A stretch of 16,118 nt of DNA from Campylobacteraceae bacterium (GTDB lineage: Bacteria; Campylobacterota; Campylobacteria; Campylobacterales; Campylobacteraceae): contig JAAYLJ010000181.1 in assembly GCA_012521935.1 (NCBI GenBank), forward strand, positions 1 through 16,118. Direction: 5' to 3'. The translations under genes and the position numbers were made by a program. Of the stretch, positions 1 through 6,324 are shown piece by piece (position 1 is the stretch's first letter; every line of letters starts with the position of its first letter). The notes beneath the pieces are model-generated. The model did no database searches and had not been told where the DNA came from. It saw nothing but the letters and a program-made list of their open reading frames with translations.

Positions 1-930
1 GACTATTGCTTCTAATATCTTATCGCCAACCATAATTTTAATTGATAATTCATCACTTTTTATTAAGTGTAAAATTTCATTTATCCTTCCTTCTAAAAAG
101 AATAAATTTTCATCTATGGCTTCTTGTAGAGGTTTTAACTCTATTTTTCGTGGATTTATGGCTACACCTCTTTTTTTACCAACCTTCCAAGAAGATGGAA
201 GCTTTAAGGTTTGATCTTTTGAAAAGTTAAACTTTACAAACTCCCCCTCCTCTAGCCAATCTCCAACGATTAAATTGGTAGTTGAAAACTCCATTACCCT
301 ACCAAAATGAAGCCCTAAATTTCTAGTAGTTATGAGAGATAGCCAATCCAAATCGTGACTAGCCACTACTATGGTAGTCCCCCAGTTTTGGTTTGCATAA
401 AGCATAGCTTCTGTGAAAACAGGAACGCCGCTAATGTCTAAACTGTTTGTTGGCTCATCTAAAAGTAGTGTTTTTGGTTTTAATATAAGTCTAGCGGCAA
501 AGGCTACTCTTTGTGTCTCTCCACTTGAGAGCTCATGCCAAGGGCGATTTTTAAACTTTTTGGGAATTAACCCAACTAAATTTAATACTTCATCAATCTT
601 TTTCTCAATATCAGTTAAATTTTTTCTAATTTTTAACCCAAATAGTAAATTCTCTTTAACCGTTCTTTTTAAAAGATAGGGCTCTGGAAGCAAGATTGAG
701 ATTTCTCGTTTTTTTTCCAATTTAATATCTTTTGAACACTCATTTCTATACTTAATAACCCCGCTAGTTGGCTCTTCTAAAAAGGCCATATGTCTTAAAA
801 GTGTGCTTTTTCCACTTCCATTTGAACCAACTAAACCTACTATTTCACCCTCTTTAATTTTTATATCTTTAACATTTAAAACTGGCTTTTTCCCGTATGT
901 TTTAAATAAATCTTTTATCTCATAAACCAT
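1..930 (-). CDS. tupC: Tungstate ABC transporter ATP-binding protein TupC (3' end beyond window)
   Basis: ATPase that powers tungstate import with TupB in the inner membrane. The frame is open from an ATG at 928-930 to the left edge, giving 310 residues with no stop, so the C-terminus is missing. Visible motifs are Walker A GSNGSGKS (residues 35-42), signature LSSGE (134-138), Walker B LLLDEP (155-160) and the H-loop histidine H192. The Q-loop position reads LLPEP (80-84), so the usual glutamine appears to be proline P82. From about residue 260 the chain (VAINPRKIEL, then GRINEI) resembles a TOBE-type regulatory domain, as in ModC, and this is the part that is cut. The start lies one base after the tupB stop, so the two are translationally coupled. 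The tungstate assignment rests on the neighbouring tupA; the ATPase alone could equally serve molybdate. Confidence 0.88.
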   Translation of the reverse strand, partial: MVYEIKDLFKTYGKKPVLNVKDIKIKEGEIVGLVGSNGSGKSTLLRHMAFLEEPTSGVIKYRNECSKDIKLEKKREISILLPEPYLLKRTVKENLLFGLKIRKNLTDIEKKIDEVLNLVGLIPKKFKNRPWHELSSGETQRVAFAARLILKPKTLLLDEPTNSLDISGVPVFTEAMLYANQNWGTTIVVASHDLDWLSLITTRNLGLHFGRVMEFSTTNLIVGDWLEEGEFVKFNFSKDQTLKLPSSWKVGKKRGVAINPRKIELKPLQEAIDENLFFLEGRINEILHLIKSDELSIKIMVGDKILEAIV

Positions 931-931
931 C

Positions 932-1630
932 TTAATACTGCTTTGCTTGAACTCTTAACTTGTGAAGAGATAAGTTTACTATAAAAGCAATTGTCATTAA
1001 AACAATACCTAGGGCAATTCCTAAGGCAAACATTCCTTTACTTGTTTCAAGTGAAATGGCAGTAGTGATTGTTCTGGTGTGGTATTTGATATTGCCACCT
1101 ATCATCATGGCAACTCCAACCTCTGCAATAACCCTTCCATAAGCGGTAACTGCTGCTGCTAAAAGAGCATGTCTTAACTCCCACACAACATTAAATATCA
1201 TTTGGGGCAGGGTTAAGCCAAAGGAGTTTAGCGTATAGTAAAGTTTTCTATCCATCCCCTCTACTGCTGAAGCACTAAGTGAAACAATGATAGGAAGAGC
1301 TAACAAAGTTTGACCAACCACTATGCCTTTTAGGGTAAATAGCATCTCATACTGACCAAGTGGCCCTCTGTAAGAGATGAAAGCATAAACTAAAAGCCCT
1401 ATGACAACAGTTGGAGTGGCTAGGAGGGTATCTGAGATGAGTCTTAGAGTTTTTCTACCTCTAAAATTAAAAAAGCCCAAAATGAAGCCCAAAGGAAAAC
1501 CAATGACTATGCTAAAAAATATCGCGATACTAGTAGTTCTTACTGTAACATCAATAGCAGAAAAGGTTTCATTATCCATTCTAACTAATAGCCAAAAAGC
1601 CTCCACAACTCCATCAGCAATAAACTCCAT
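932..1630 (-). CDS. tupB: Tungstate ABC transporter permease TupB
   Basis: Inner-membrane permease (232 residues) that forms the tungstate channel with TupC and receives substrate from TupA. The N-terminal part is short and periplasmic, followed by about five hydrophobic segments, as usual for this family. The cytoplasmic EAA coupling loop is clear as ELRHALLAAAVTAYGRVIAEVG, running on to MMIGGN (about residues 150-180), with the permease G-R-x-x-x-E-x-G pattern. The ATG start at 1628-1630 has only a weak, distant AAAGG-like ribosome site, about 11 bases upstream. The stop TAA at 932-934 is one base before tupC. It is transcribed away from tupA across a 113-base divergent region. TupB and the sulfate/molybdate permeases are related, so the substrate is inferred from tupA. 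Confidence 0.88.
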   Translation of the reverse strand: MEFIADGVVEAFWLLVRMDNETFSAIDVTVRTTSIAIFFSIVIGFPLGFILGFFNFRGRKTLRLISDTLLATPTVVIGLLVYAFISYRGPLGQYEMLFTLKGIVVGQTLLALPIIVSLSASAVEGMDRKLYYTLNSFGLTLPQMIFNVVWELRHALLAAAVTAYGRVIAEVGVAMMIGGNIKYHTRTITTAISLETSKGMFALGIALGIVLMTIAFIVNLSLHKLRVQAKQY

Positions 1631-1743
1631 ATTTTAGTCAACCTTTGTTTACTTTTTTAAAAAAAATAGCTACAATTTTGATTGTTCTAAATTAGAATAA
1701 ATATTTATTCTAATTTGACATATCAAAAAAGGAGGATTATCCT
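1631..1743. promoter_or_regulatory. Divergent tup promoter region with a perfect 28-bp palindrome
   Basis: This 113-base region separates tupB (leftward) from tupA (rightward). Positions 1689-1716 form a perfect inverted repeat centred between 1702 and 1703; each arm begins AAATTAGAATAAAT. TAGAAT, a plausible -10 hexamer, occurs once on each strand inside the palindrome (plus 1693-1698, minus 1712-1707), so a protein bound there would block both promoters. Upstream of the plus-strand hexamer lie alternating A and T runs, common in Campylobacterota promoters, and no good -35 box. tupA has a strong ribosome site, AAGGAGG, at about 1729-1735. A ModE-like repressor controls tup genes in Campylobacter jejuni; that this palindrome is its site is inference. 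Confidence 0.6.
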
Positions 1744-2580
1744 ATGTTTAAAATAAAGAAAAGCTTAATTGCTTTGTCGGCAGGCTCGCTTATCTTTTTT
1801 GCTTCAATGGTAAACGCTGCTGAACTAAAGATGGCAACAACAACAAGTACAGACAATACTGGACTACTAGATGCCTTAGCTCCAATCTTTAAAAAAGATA
1901 CTGGAATTGAGTTAAAATGGATAGCAGTAGGTACTGGAAATGCGCTAAAACTTGGACAAAATTGTGATGTAGATGTACTTTTAGTTCACGCTCCAGCGGT
2001 AGAAAAAAAGTATGTTGCAGACGGTTTTGGAACTGATAGAACACCTGTAATGTACAACGATTTTGTGATCATTGGAGATCCATCACACAAGGCTAAATTT
2101 GAGGGTAAAACTATCCAAGAAGCTTTTAAAGTGATTGAGGAAGAGAAGATAAAATTTGTCAGTCGTGCAGATGAGTCTGGCACTCATGTGAAAGAGAAAA
2201 ATGTTTGGAAAGCAGCTTTGGGTGCAGTACCAGAAAAAGAGAGTTGGTATATTCAAGCAGGGCAAGGGATGATAGCTACGATAAACATTGCAACTGAGCA
2301 AAAAGGCCTTACTTTTACTGATAGAGGAACTTTTATTAAATATGAAGATAATCATAAAGGAAATCCACCTTTAGTCATAGTTTATGAGGGCGATAAAAAT
2401 CTATTTAACTACTACGCAACAATGGCTGTAAGTACAAAAAACTGCCCAAATGCTGATTATAAAGGCGCTATGGCTTTCATTAAATGGATCTCTTCAGACA
2501 ATATCCAAAAAGAGATTGCAAACTTTAAATTACTTGGTAAACAACTATTTACTCCTGATGCAAAAACAAGAGTAGAATAA
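1744..2580 (+). CDS. tupA: Tungstate-binding periplasmic protein TupA
   Basis: Periplasmic binding protein (278 residues) that captures tungstate and delivers it to TupBC. It begins with a Sec signal peptide (MFKIKKSLIALSAGSLIFFA, likely cut after VNA at residues 23-25). The mature protein opens with the TupA hallmark TTTST followed by TGLL (residues 32-36 and 39-42), whose Thr/Ser residues bind the oxyanion in characterised TupA proteins. Other family features are CDVDVLLVHAP, YNDFVIIGDP and SRADESGTH. The TTTS motif separates it from the molybdate-binding ModA. The ATG follows AAGGAGG by about eight bases. A hairpin terminator follows directly, so it is transcribed alone. Confidence 0.93.
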   Translation: MFKIKKSLIALSAGSLIFFASMVNAAELKMATTTSTDNTGLLDALAPIFKKDTGIELKWIAVGTGNALKLGQNCDVDVLLVHAPAVEKKYVADGFGTDRTPVMYNDFVIIGDPSHKAKFEGKTIQEAFKVIEEEKIKFVSRADESGTHVKEKNVWKAALGAVPEKESWYIQAGQGMIATINIATEQKGLTFTDRGTFIKYEDNHKGNPPLVIVYEGDKNLFNYYATMAVSTKNCPNADYKGAMAFIKWISSDNIQKEIANFKLLGKQLFTPDAKTRVE

Positions 2581-2584
2581 TATT

Positions 2585-2616
2585 TTTTAGTGCGTCTTTG
2601 GCGCACTAAAATTTTT
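2585..2616 (+). terminator. Rho-independent terminator of tupA
   Basis: Left arm TTTTAGTGCG (2585-2594), a 7-base loop and right arm CGCACTAAAA (2602-2611) make a perfect 10-bp stem, followed by five T (2612-2616). It starts five bases after the tupA stop. The convergent MOSC gene stops at 2615-2617 and its transcript would also form the hairpin, but there is no T run on that strand, so termination in that direction is doubtful. Confidence 0.88.
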
Positions 2617-3316
2617 AAGTGTGGTAGTAACTAAATTGATCATCTTGTTCACCTAACCTATACCTTTTTTCTAAAGAGTTTTTAAACTGATACCCTAAAT
2701 CTTTACAAGATAGAGCTTTTAGAGTCAACTCTTCATCTATTAAAGGATTTAAGATAATTTTATTTAACTTTTCAATGGTTAAATTTGGATTTTCTCTATT
2801 TTCCAAAAAGACTTCATCATTTTGTTGAATATCTCCCTCTTTTAAAACTTTCGCATAAAAACCAGTTAATCCATTCTCAAAAATAAACTTTGTCATACTT
2901 TCTATGTCTGTACTCGCACTTAATTTCCAACAAGGTTGCCTTGGTTGGGTAATTTGTATTTGTGCTTTTCCAATATTTAAAATATCACCTATACAAATTG
3001 AGCTCTCATCTACACAATCTAAAATTAAATTTTCTCCAAAAAAAGCTGGATCATCAATTTTAAAAATATTTCCAAAATTAGCGTTTATCTTTTCAAATGT
3101 TTTCATGGGCAAGATAAAAACTGCCTTATTGACGCCCCCATGATGAACCTTATCTGCTACACTATCCCCTTTGAAGCCACTTTTTAATAAATAAGCTTTT
3201 CTAACTATCTCTTTTTTTATGGCTGAGACTAACTCTTCTCTTTTGCCATTTTTTAATTTTTTATTTTTTACTATGCCTATTTTTATATATAAAATTTTTG
3301 ATATTTTTTTACCCAT
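2615..3316 (-). CDS. MOSC-domain protein, YiiM-like
   Basis: A cytoplasmic protein of 233 residues belonging to the MOSC superfamily (molybdenum cofactor sulfurase C-terminal domain), closest in layout to YiiM of Escherichia coli, which uses molybdenum cofactor to reduce N-hydroxylated bases. Family motifs in order are DKVHHGGVNKAVF (residues 55-67), FGEN (93-96), QPRQPCWKLS with the conserved cysteine C129 (124-133) and TGFYAKVLKEG (151-161). The C-terminal 60 or so residues are helical and match the position of the YiiM 3-alpha domain. The ATG at 3314-3316 has a GGA five bases or so upstream. It is convergent with tupA and appears monocistronic; the region upstream is very AT-rich with no promoter I could place firmly. 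The substrate is unknown: MOSC proteins may act on hydroxylamines or carry sulfur for Mo/W cofactor. Confidence 0.8.
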   Translation of the reverse strand: MGKKISKILYIKIGIVKNKKLKNGKREELVSAIKKEIVRKAYLLKSGFKGDSVADKVHHGGVNKAVFILPMKTFEKINANFGNIFKIDDPAFFGENLILDCVDESSICIGDILNIGKAQIQITQPRQPCWKLSASTDIESMTKFIFENGLTGFYAKVLKEGDIQQNDEVFLENRENPNLTIEKLNKIILNPLIDEELTLKALSCKDLGYQFKNSLEKRYRLGEQDDQFSYYHT

Positions 3317-3402
3317 TTTATTCCATTTTTAAAATTTGGTACATTTTAATAAAATATTTTAAAATTACAATAATTTATCTATTAAATAAACTTGTAAAGA
3401 AG

Positions 3403-3429
3403 CATATCAAGCGCAAAGCGCTTGATATG
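3403..3429 (-). terminator. Terminator at the end of the nap-PAS operon
   Basis: A perfect 12-bp stem (CATATCAAGCGC at 3403-3414, GCGCTTGATATG at 3418-3429) with a 3-base AAA loop lies five bases beyond the stop of the PAS gene (3435-3437). Read on the minus strand it is followed by a T-rich tail, CTTCTTT. It is the only strong hairpin seen outside coding sequence between napA and the PAS gene, so it probably ends the whole operon. Confidence 0.82.
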
Positions 3430-3434
3430 TAAAT

Positions 3435-3923
3435 TTATGAAAGATTTTTTAAAAACTCTTTTACTTCATCCATCTTTGAACAAGGTAAGTAAAAAGTTGC
3501 AAAACACTCATTTTCCTCTTTTTCTTTTAAAGATTCATAAAGTTTTTGATACTTTTTCTTATCTTCAATGCTCATTGGGTATCGCATAGATTTATATTCA
3601 ACCACCTTGCCATCTTTTTCCACTCCAGAAACCTCTGCCCACACCCAGTAATATCCGCCATCGCTTCGTCTGTTTTTAACAGCGCCTTCCCATTTTTTTC
3701 CACTTTGGATTGTTTCCCAAAGAGTTTTAAAGACTGATTTTGGCATATCTTTATGTCTTACTATATTGTGAGGTTTTCCAATAAGCTCATCAATAGTGTA
3801 ACCACTAATTTGCGCAAAAGTCTCATTAGCATAGGTAATAAAGCCTTTTAAATCTGTTCTAGAGATAATTAGCTCAGCCTCTGGTACTTCTGTTTCATAA
3901 AATGCGTCAAACCCTACTTGCAT
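3435..3923 (-). CDS. Single PAS-domain protein, Aer/CetB-like energy-taxis sensor
   Basis: A soluble protein of 162 residues made of one PAS domain (about 15-125) and a short helical tail. The PAS domain closely follows the redox sensor Aer: ITYANETF (29-36), SGYTIDELIGKPHNIVRH (40-57), then KDMP, KTLW, W78 and VKNRRSDGGYYWVWA (82-96). In Aer this fold binds FAD, and the N-x-V-R-H-x-D-M-P segment is part of that pocket. There is no transmembrane, HAMP or MCP signalling region. Campylobacter jejuni has the same arrangement in CetB, a free PAS protein of similar size that works with the membrane partner CetA. The ATG follows GGAGGGAAGG directly and lies 9 bases after the napD stop, so it should be cotranscribed with nap. 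Flavin binding and a role in energy taxis are inferred. Confidence 0.8.
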   Translation of the reverse strand: MQVGFDAFYETEVPEAELIISRTDLKGFITYANETFAQISGYTIDELIGKPHNIVRHKDMPKSVFKTLWETIQSGKKWEGAVKNRRSDGGYYWVWAEVSGVEKDGKVVEYKSMRYPMSIEDKKKYQKLYESLKEKEENECFATFYLPCSKMDEVKEFLKNLS

Positions 3924-3932
3924 CCTTCCCTC

Positions 3933-4286
3933 CTAAATATCTTTTTTCTTAATATCCCCATAATAAGTAATTTTTTCAGCCCTAAGATCATCATCTAAAA
4001 GCATTTGTGGAACTGGATCTTTATTTTCTAGATGAGCTCTTTCTTTATCTAGCTCATCTTCGCTATATGACATCATCATGTCTGCACTTATGACACGAGG
4101 GGTAGTTTGTATTTTCTTAAGATGTCTAATCTCATCACTAACACTCTCACCCTCAACTGTAACTATAATCTTTCCAATTTTTTTATCATGAAAATGATAA
4201 TCACAAAAATCACATTTTTTAAATAATTCCACTAATTCTTCTACATGCTCACTTGAAGCTTGTACTACAATACTAGAAATATTCAC
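3933..4286 (-). CDS. napD: NapA maturation chaperone NapD
   Basis: Small cytoplasmic chaperone (117 residues) of the NapD family, which binds the twin-arginine signal of NapA and holds it back until the molybdenum cofactor is inserted. The N-terminus MNISSIVVQA, followed by a predicted helix and IGKIIVTVEGES, is the usual ferredoxin-like beta-alpha-beta start. The acidic tail after about residue 80 is longer than in E. coli NapD (87 residues), a trait I cannot interpret. The start is GTG at 4284-4286, chosen because GGAGG lies five bases upstream and because its GTGA overlaps the TGA stop of napL. A TTG twelve bases earlier is in frame but lies over that ribosome site. Confidence 0.85.
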   Translation of the reverse strand: MNISSIVVQASSEHVEELVELFKKCDFCDYHFHDKKIGKIIVTVEGESVSDEIRHLKKIQTTPRVISADMMMSYSEDELDKERAHLENKDPVPQMLLDDDLRAEKITYYGDIKKKDI

Positions 4287-5236
4287 GGCATCCTCCAATA
4301 TAATATATACCTATCATCACTTCCACTAAAAAGCTCATTCTCATTTACAAAGACTATTGAGTTTAGTGTGGTTTTTTGTCCTTTTAAGACATATAATTCT
4401 CGTCCACTATTTAAATCATAAATGCCTATATCATTCTCTTCATTTATGGCAATTGCCCCGTATCTTTGACTTGGGCTCATCGCACAGGCATAGATTAGGA
4501 AGTTTGTATTGTACCTATCAAAACTCCCAGTATTAACATTGTAAACAATGCTTCTTCTATCTTGTCCAGCAGTAATAACTCTATCTTTATGGAAATCAAT
4601 ATTATATATATTATCTACATTTCCACCCTCTAAAGTTTTCAATCTCTCTCCAGTTTTTGGGTCTAAAATATAGACTCTTCCAGACTCATCAGCTGTTGCT
4701 AAAAGAGACTTGTCATCACTAAAAGATAGATCAGAAAAGTGCGATTCAGTTAATTGATGTCTATAAATCTCTTTTTTAGTAGCAATTTCATAAAGAATTA
4801 TCTCATTACTTAAAAGCGCAATTAATATATGATCTTCATCATAAAACTTTGCCTTTTGTATCATTAATTGATCATCTTCGCTAATTAGCAACTTTTGCTC
4901 ATCACCTTCAACAATCGCAATGCGCCTGTAGCTTGTAGGGCTTTGCATCATCGCTAGGTAAATCTCTTTTGATTTGATTTTATCGACTGAAAAAACTTTT
5001 GGCGGAATGGTTTCCCCCATAAAATCTTCAATGGTTTTAAACTCTACTTTTTTAATAAGCTCTAAAGTTTTATCATCATAAACCTCTAAAGTCCCAGCAG
5101 CCGTTCCAGCTATGAGTAAACCTTCTTGGCTTACTAAATCAATAACATTCCCACTTGCCTCAATTTCAGCAACAGGAGAAAGCACCTTTCCCCAGATAGA
5201 AACCGCAAAAAAAAGCAGCACAAATAACTTCTTCAT
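4283..5236 (-). CDS. napL: Beta-propeller protein NapL
   Basis: NapL is an accessory protein found in the nap operons of Campylobacterota. Its exact role is unsettled, and it has been linked to full NapA activity or maturation. The protein has 317 residues with a Sec signal peptide (MKKLFVLLFFAVSIWG, residues 1-16), so it should be periplasmic. The rest is a WD40/PQQ-like beta-propeller: repeated short strands ending in patterns such as GTLEVYD, GRVYILDPKTGE, RRSIVYNVNTG, DIGIYDLNSG and RYILYW. The ATG at 5234-5236 overlaps the napF stop as ATGA and starts a proper signal peptide. The open frame extends 42 codons upstream, but that stretch lies inside napF and is not signal-like. The assignment rests on operon position and fold more than on unique motifs. 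Confidence 0.82.
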   Translation of the reverse strand: MKKLFVLLFFAVSIWGKVLSPVAEIEASGNVIDLVSQEGLLIAGTAAGTLEVYDDKTLELIKKVEFKTIEDFMGETIPPKVFSVDKIKSKEIYLAMMQSPTSYRRIAIVEGDEQKLLISEDDQLMIQKAKFYDEDHILIALLSNEIILYEIATKKEIYRHQLTESHFSDLSFSDDKSLLATADESGRVYILDPKTGERLKTLEGGNVDNIYNIDFHKDRVITAGQDRRSIVYNVNTGSFDRYNTNFLIYACAMSPSQRYGAIAINEENDIGIYDLNSGRELYVLKGQKTTLNSIVFVNENELFSGSDDRYILYWRMP

Positions 5237-5715
5237 CTCTCTTCCCCTTCCATCTTTATGGCATTTGTTGGACATAGATTTACACACATTCCACATCCAG
5301 AACAATTTTGATTTACAGTAGGACGATACAGCCCAAAAAAGTCTATAGCTTCTGGTTCGCACACATCCTTACATGCAAAACACATTGTACCCTTCCACCC
5401 TATGCATAGAGCTGTTTGGATTATAGCAAAAGCATTGATTTTAAACGGTAAATCTGTATCAAATATCTCATTAGGACAAGCCAGTGCGCACTCTTTACAA
5501 AAAGTACAGCCAGAGGATTCAAAATCCAAAAACGGAAGTCCATTTTCATCAAATTTGATAATCTCTTCCTCACAAACCTTGCCACAACTCTTCTCTTCAC
5601 ACTCTGGGCAAAATTTATCAAAAAGCGAAAAATCCTTATAAAAAGGAACTCTAATTGGAATCTTCTTTTTTCTAAAAAGGGGGGAGAGAGCCCCCCTTCT
5701 TTTCAAATCAACCAC
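5233..5715 (-). CDS. napF: Ferredoxin-type maturation protein NapF
   Basis: Cytoplasmic iron-sulfur protein (160 residues) that in E. coli interacts with NapA before its export. The basic start LKRRGALSPLFRKKK (4-18) matches the typical NapF N-terminus (RRG, then basic residues). Four cysteine quartets follow: C36/39/44/48, C70/73/76/80, C104/112/115/119 and C138/141/144/148. Quartets two and four are standard C-x2-C-x2-C-x3-CP; one and three are spaced irregularly but look complete. The GTG start at 5713-5715 lies two bases after the napB stop. The stop forms ATGA with the napL start. A strong hairpin lies within codons 6-13. Confidence 0.87.
   Translation of the reverse strand: MVDLKRRGALSPLFRKKKIPIRVPFYKDFSLFDKFCPECEEKSCGKVCEEEIIKFDENGLPFLDFESSGCTFCKECALACPNEIFDTDLPFKINAFAIIQTALCIGWKGTMCFACKDVCEPEAIDFFGLYRPTVNQNCSGCGMCVNLCPTNAIKMEGEER
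5672..5698 (-). promoter_or_regulatory. G6/C6 hairpin with T5 tail inside the napF start
   Basis: On the transcribed strand AAGGGGGG (5698-5691), loop CTCTCT and CCCCCCTT (5684-5677) form an 8-bp stem, six of the pairs G-C, and the sequence continues to give five T before AG. It has the form of an intrinsic terminator or a stability element, but lies inside napF codons, about 17 bases past the start codon. It would separate napAGHB from napFLD and the PAS gene. Function is inferred. Confidence 0.5.
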
Positions 5716-5717
5716 TC

Positions 5718-6314
5718 TTAGATTCCGTCATTTAAAACGTCTAAAAAGTTTGATTTTGCAATGCCATCTTTATCTCTAAACTCAGGAGAGAAAACATTCT
5801 CAACTAATTGAGCATTGCTTGATTGAGGCGCATGGCAAGAAGAGCATACATATCTCTCACCACTTAACTCATCCATTTTATGAACAACAGTGATTACATC
5901 AGCTGTGTTATCAACTGCTTTTCCATCATAAATGATGTTACTATCAGAGCTTCCAACTTTTGGTCTAAAAGTTGCAAAGTGAGACTCTGGAACTGGAAGA
6001 GTATTTAACGCTTCAGCAAGTCCTGGCATGTGACAGTCTAAACATGCATTATAATCTCTTGTAATTGGCAGCATTCCCTCAACATCGTGAGATATCATTG
6101 GAGGTGCATTTTCAAAAGATCTTGCAATTGGTGTTGACTCCCCAGCAGCTGGAGCAACAAATTTTCCTAAATCTGCAACAGTTTTTTCTTCTTCATATAG
6201 AGATGTTTTCCTAAGCCCTATCTCATCCTCACTGTATGATTGGGCTACAGCACATCCTGTAGATACAAGCACAGCAATCGCCGCACCTATTAAAACAAGA
6301 TTTCGCTTTATCAT
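5718..6314 (-). CDS. napB: Periplasmic dihaem cytochrome c NapB
   Basis: Electron-transfer subunit of periplasmic nitrate reductase, 198 residues. It passes electrons from NapGH to NapA. Two c-type haem sites are visible, CLDCH (91-95) and CSSCH (157-161), with H76 and H112 as likely distal ligands by comparison with NapB. The N-terminus MIKRNLVLIGAAIAVLVSTG is a signal peptide; cleavage after CAVA (residues 21-24) by signal peptidase I fits best. The cysteine C21 does not sit in a good lipobox. The ATG at 6312-6314 was chosen because AGGAG lies seven bases upstream; an in-frame ATG at 6330-6332 and a longer open frame extend into napH. The napH stop is 10 bases upstream. Confidence 0.93.
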   Translation of the reverse strand: MIKRNLVLIGAAIAVLVSTGCAVAQSYSEDEIGLRKTSLYEEEKTVADLGKFVAPAAGESTPIARSFENAPPMISHDVEGMLPITRDYNACLDCHMPGLAEALNTLPVPESHFATFRPKVGSSDSNIIYDGKAVDNTADVITVVHKMDELSGERYVCSSCHAPQSSNAQLVENVFSPEFRDKDGIAKSNFLDVLNDGI

Positions 6315-6324
6315 AATCAGACTC

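Noticed and set aside
413..679. Plus-strand open frames opposite tupC, tupB, napF, napA and the other leftward genes
   Set aside because: They are antisense shadows of well-supported genes, with no ribosome site or recognisable domain.
1715..1720. TTGACA as a -35 box for tupA
   Set aside because: It lies only 23 bases before the ATG and next to the ribosome site, leaving no room for a -10 box and leader.
4287..4298. TTG at 4296-4298 as the napD start
   Set aside because: It overlaps the GGAGG that serves the GTG at 4284-4286, and the GTG gives the usual NapD beginning (N-I-S-S) and a GTGA overlap with napL.
5237..5362. Upstream extension of napL by 42 codons in the same frame
   Set aside because: It lies inside napF, lacks a ribosome site at its start, and would bury a typical signal peptide that begins at the ATG at 5234-5236.
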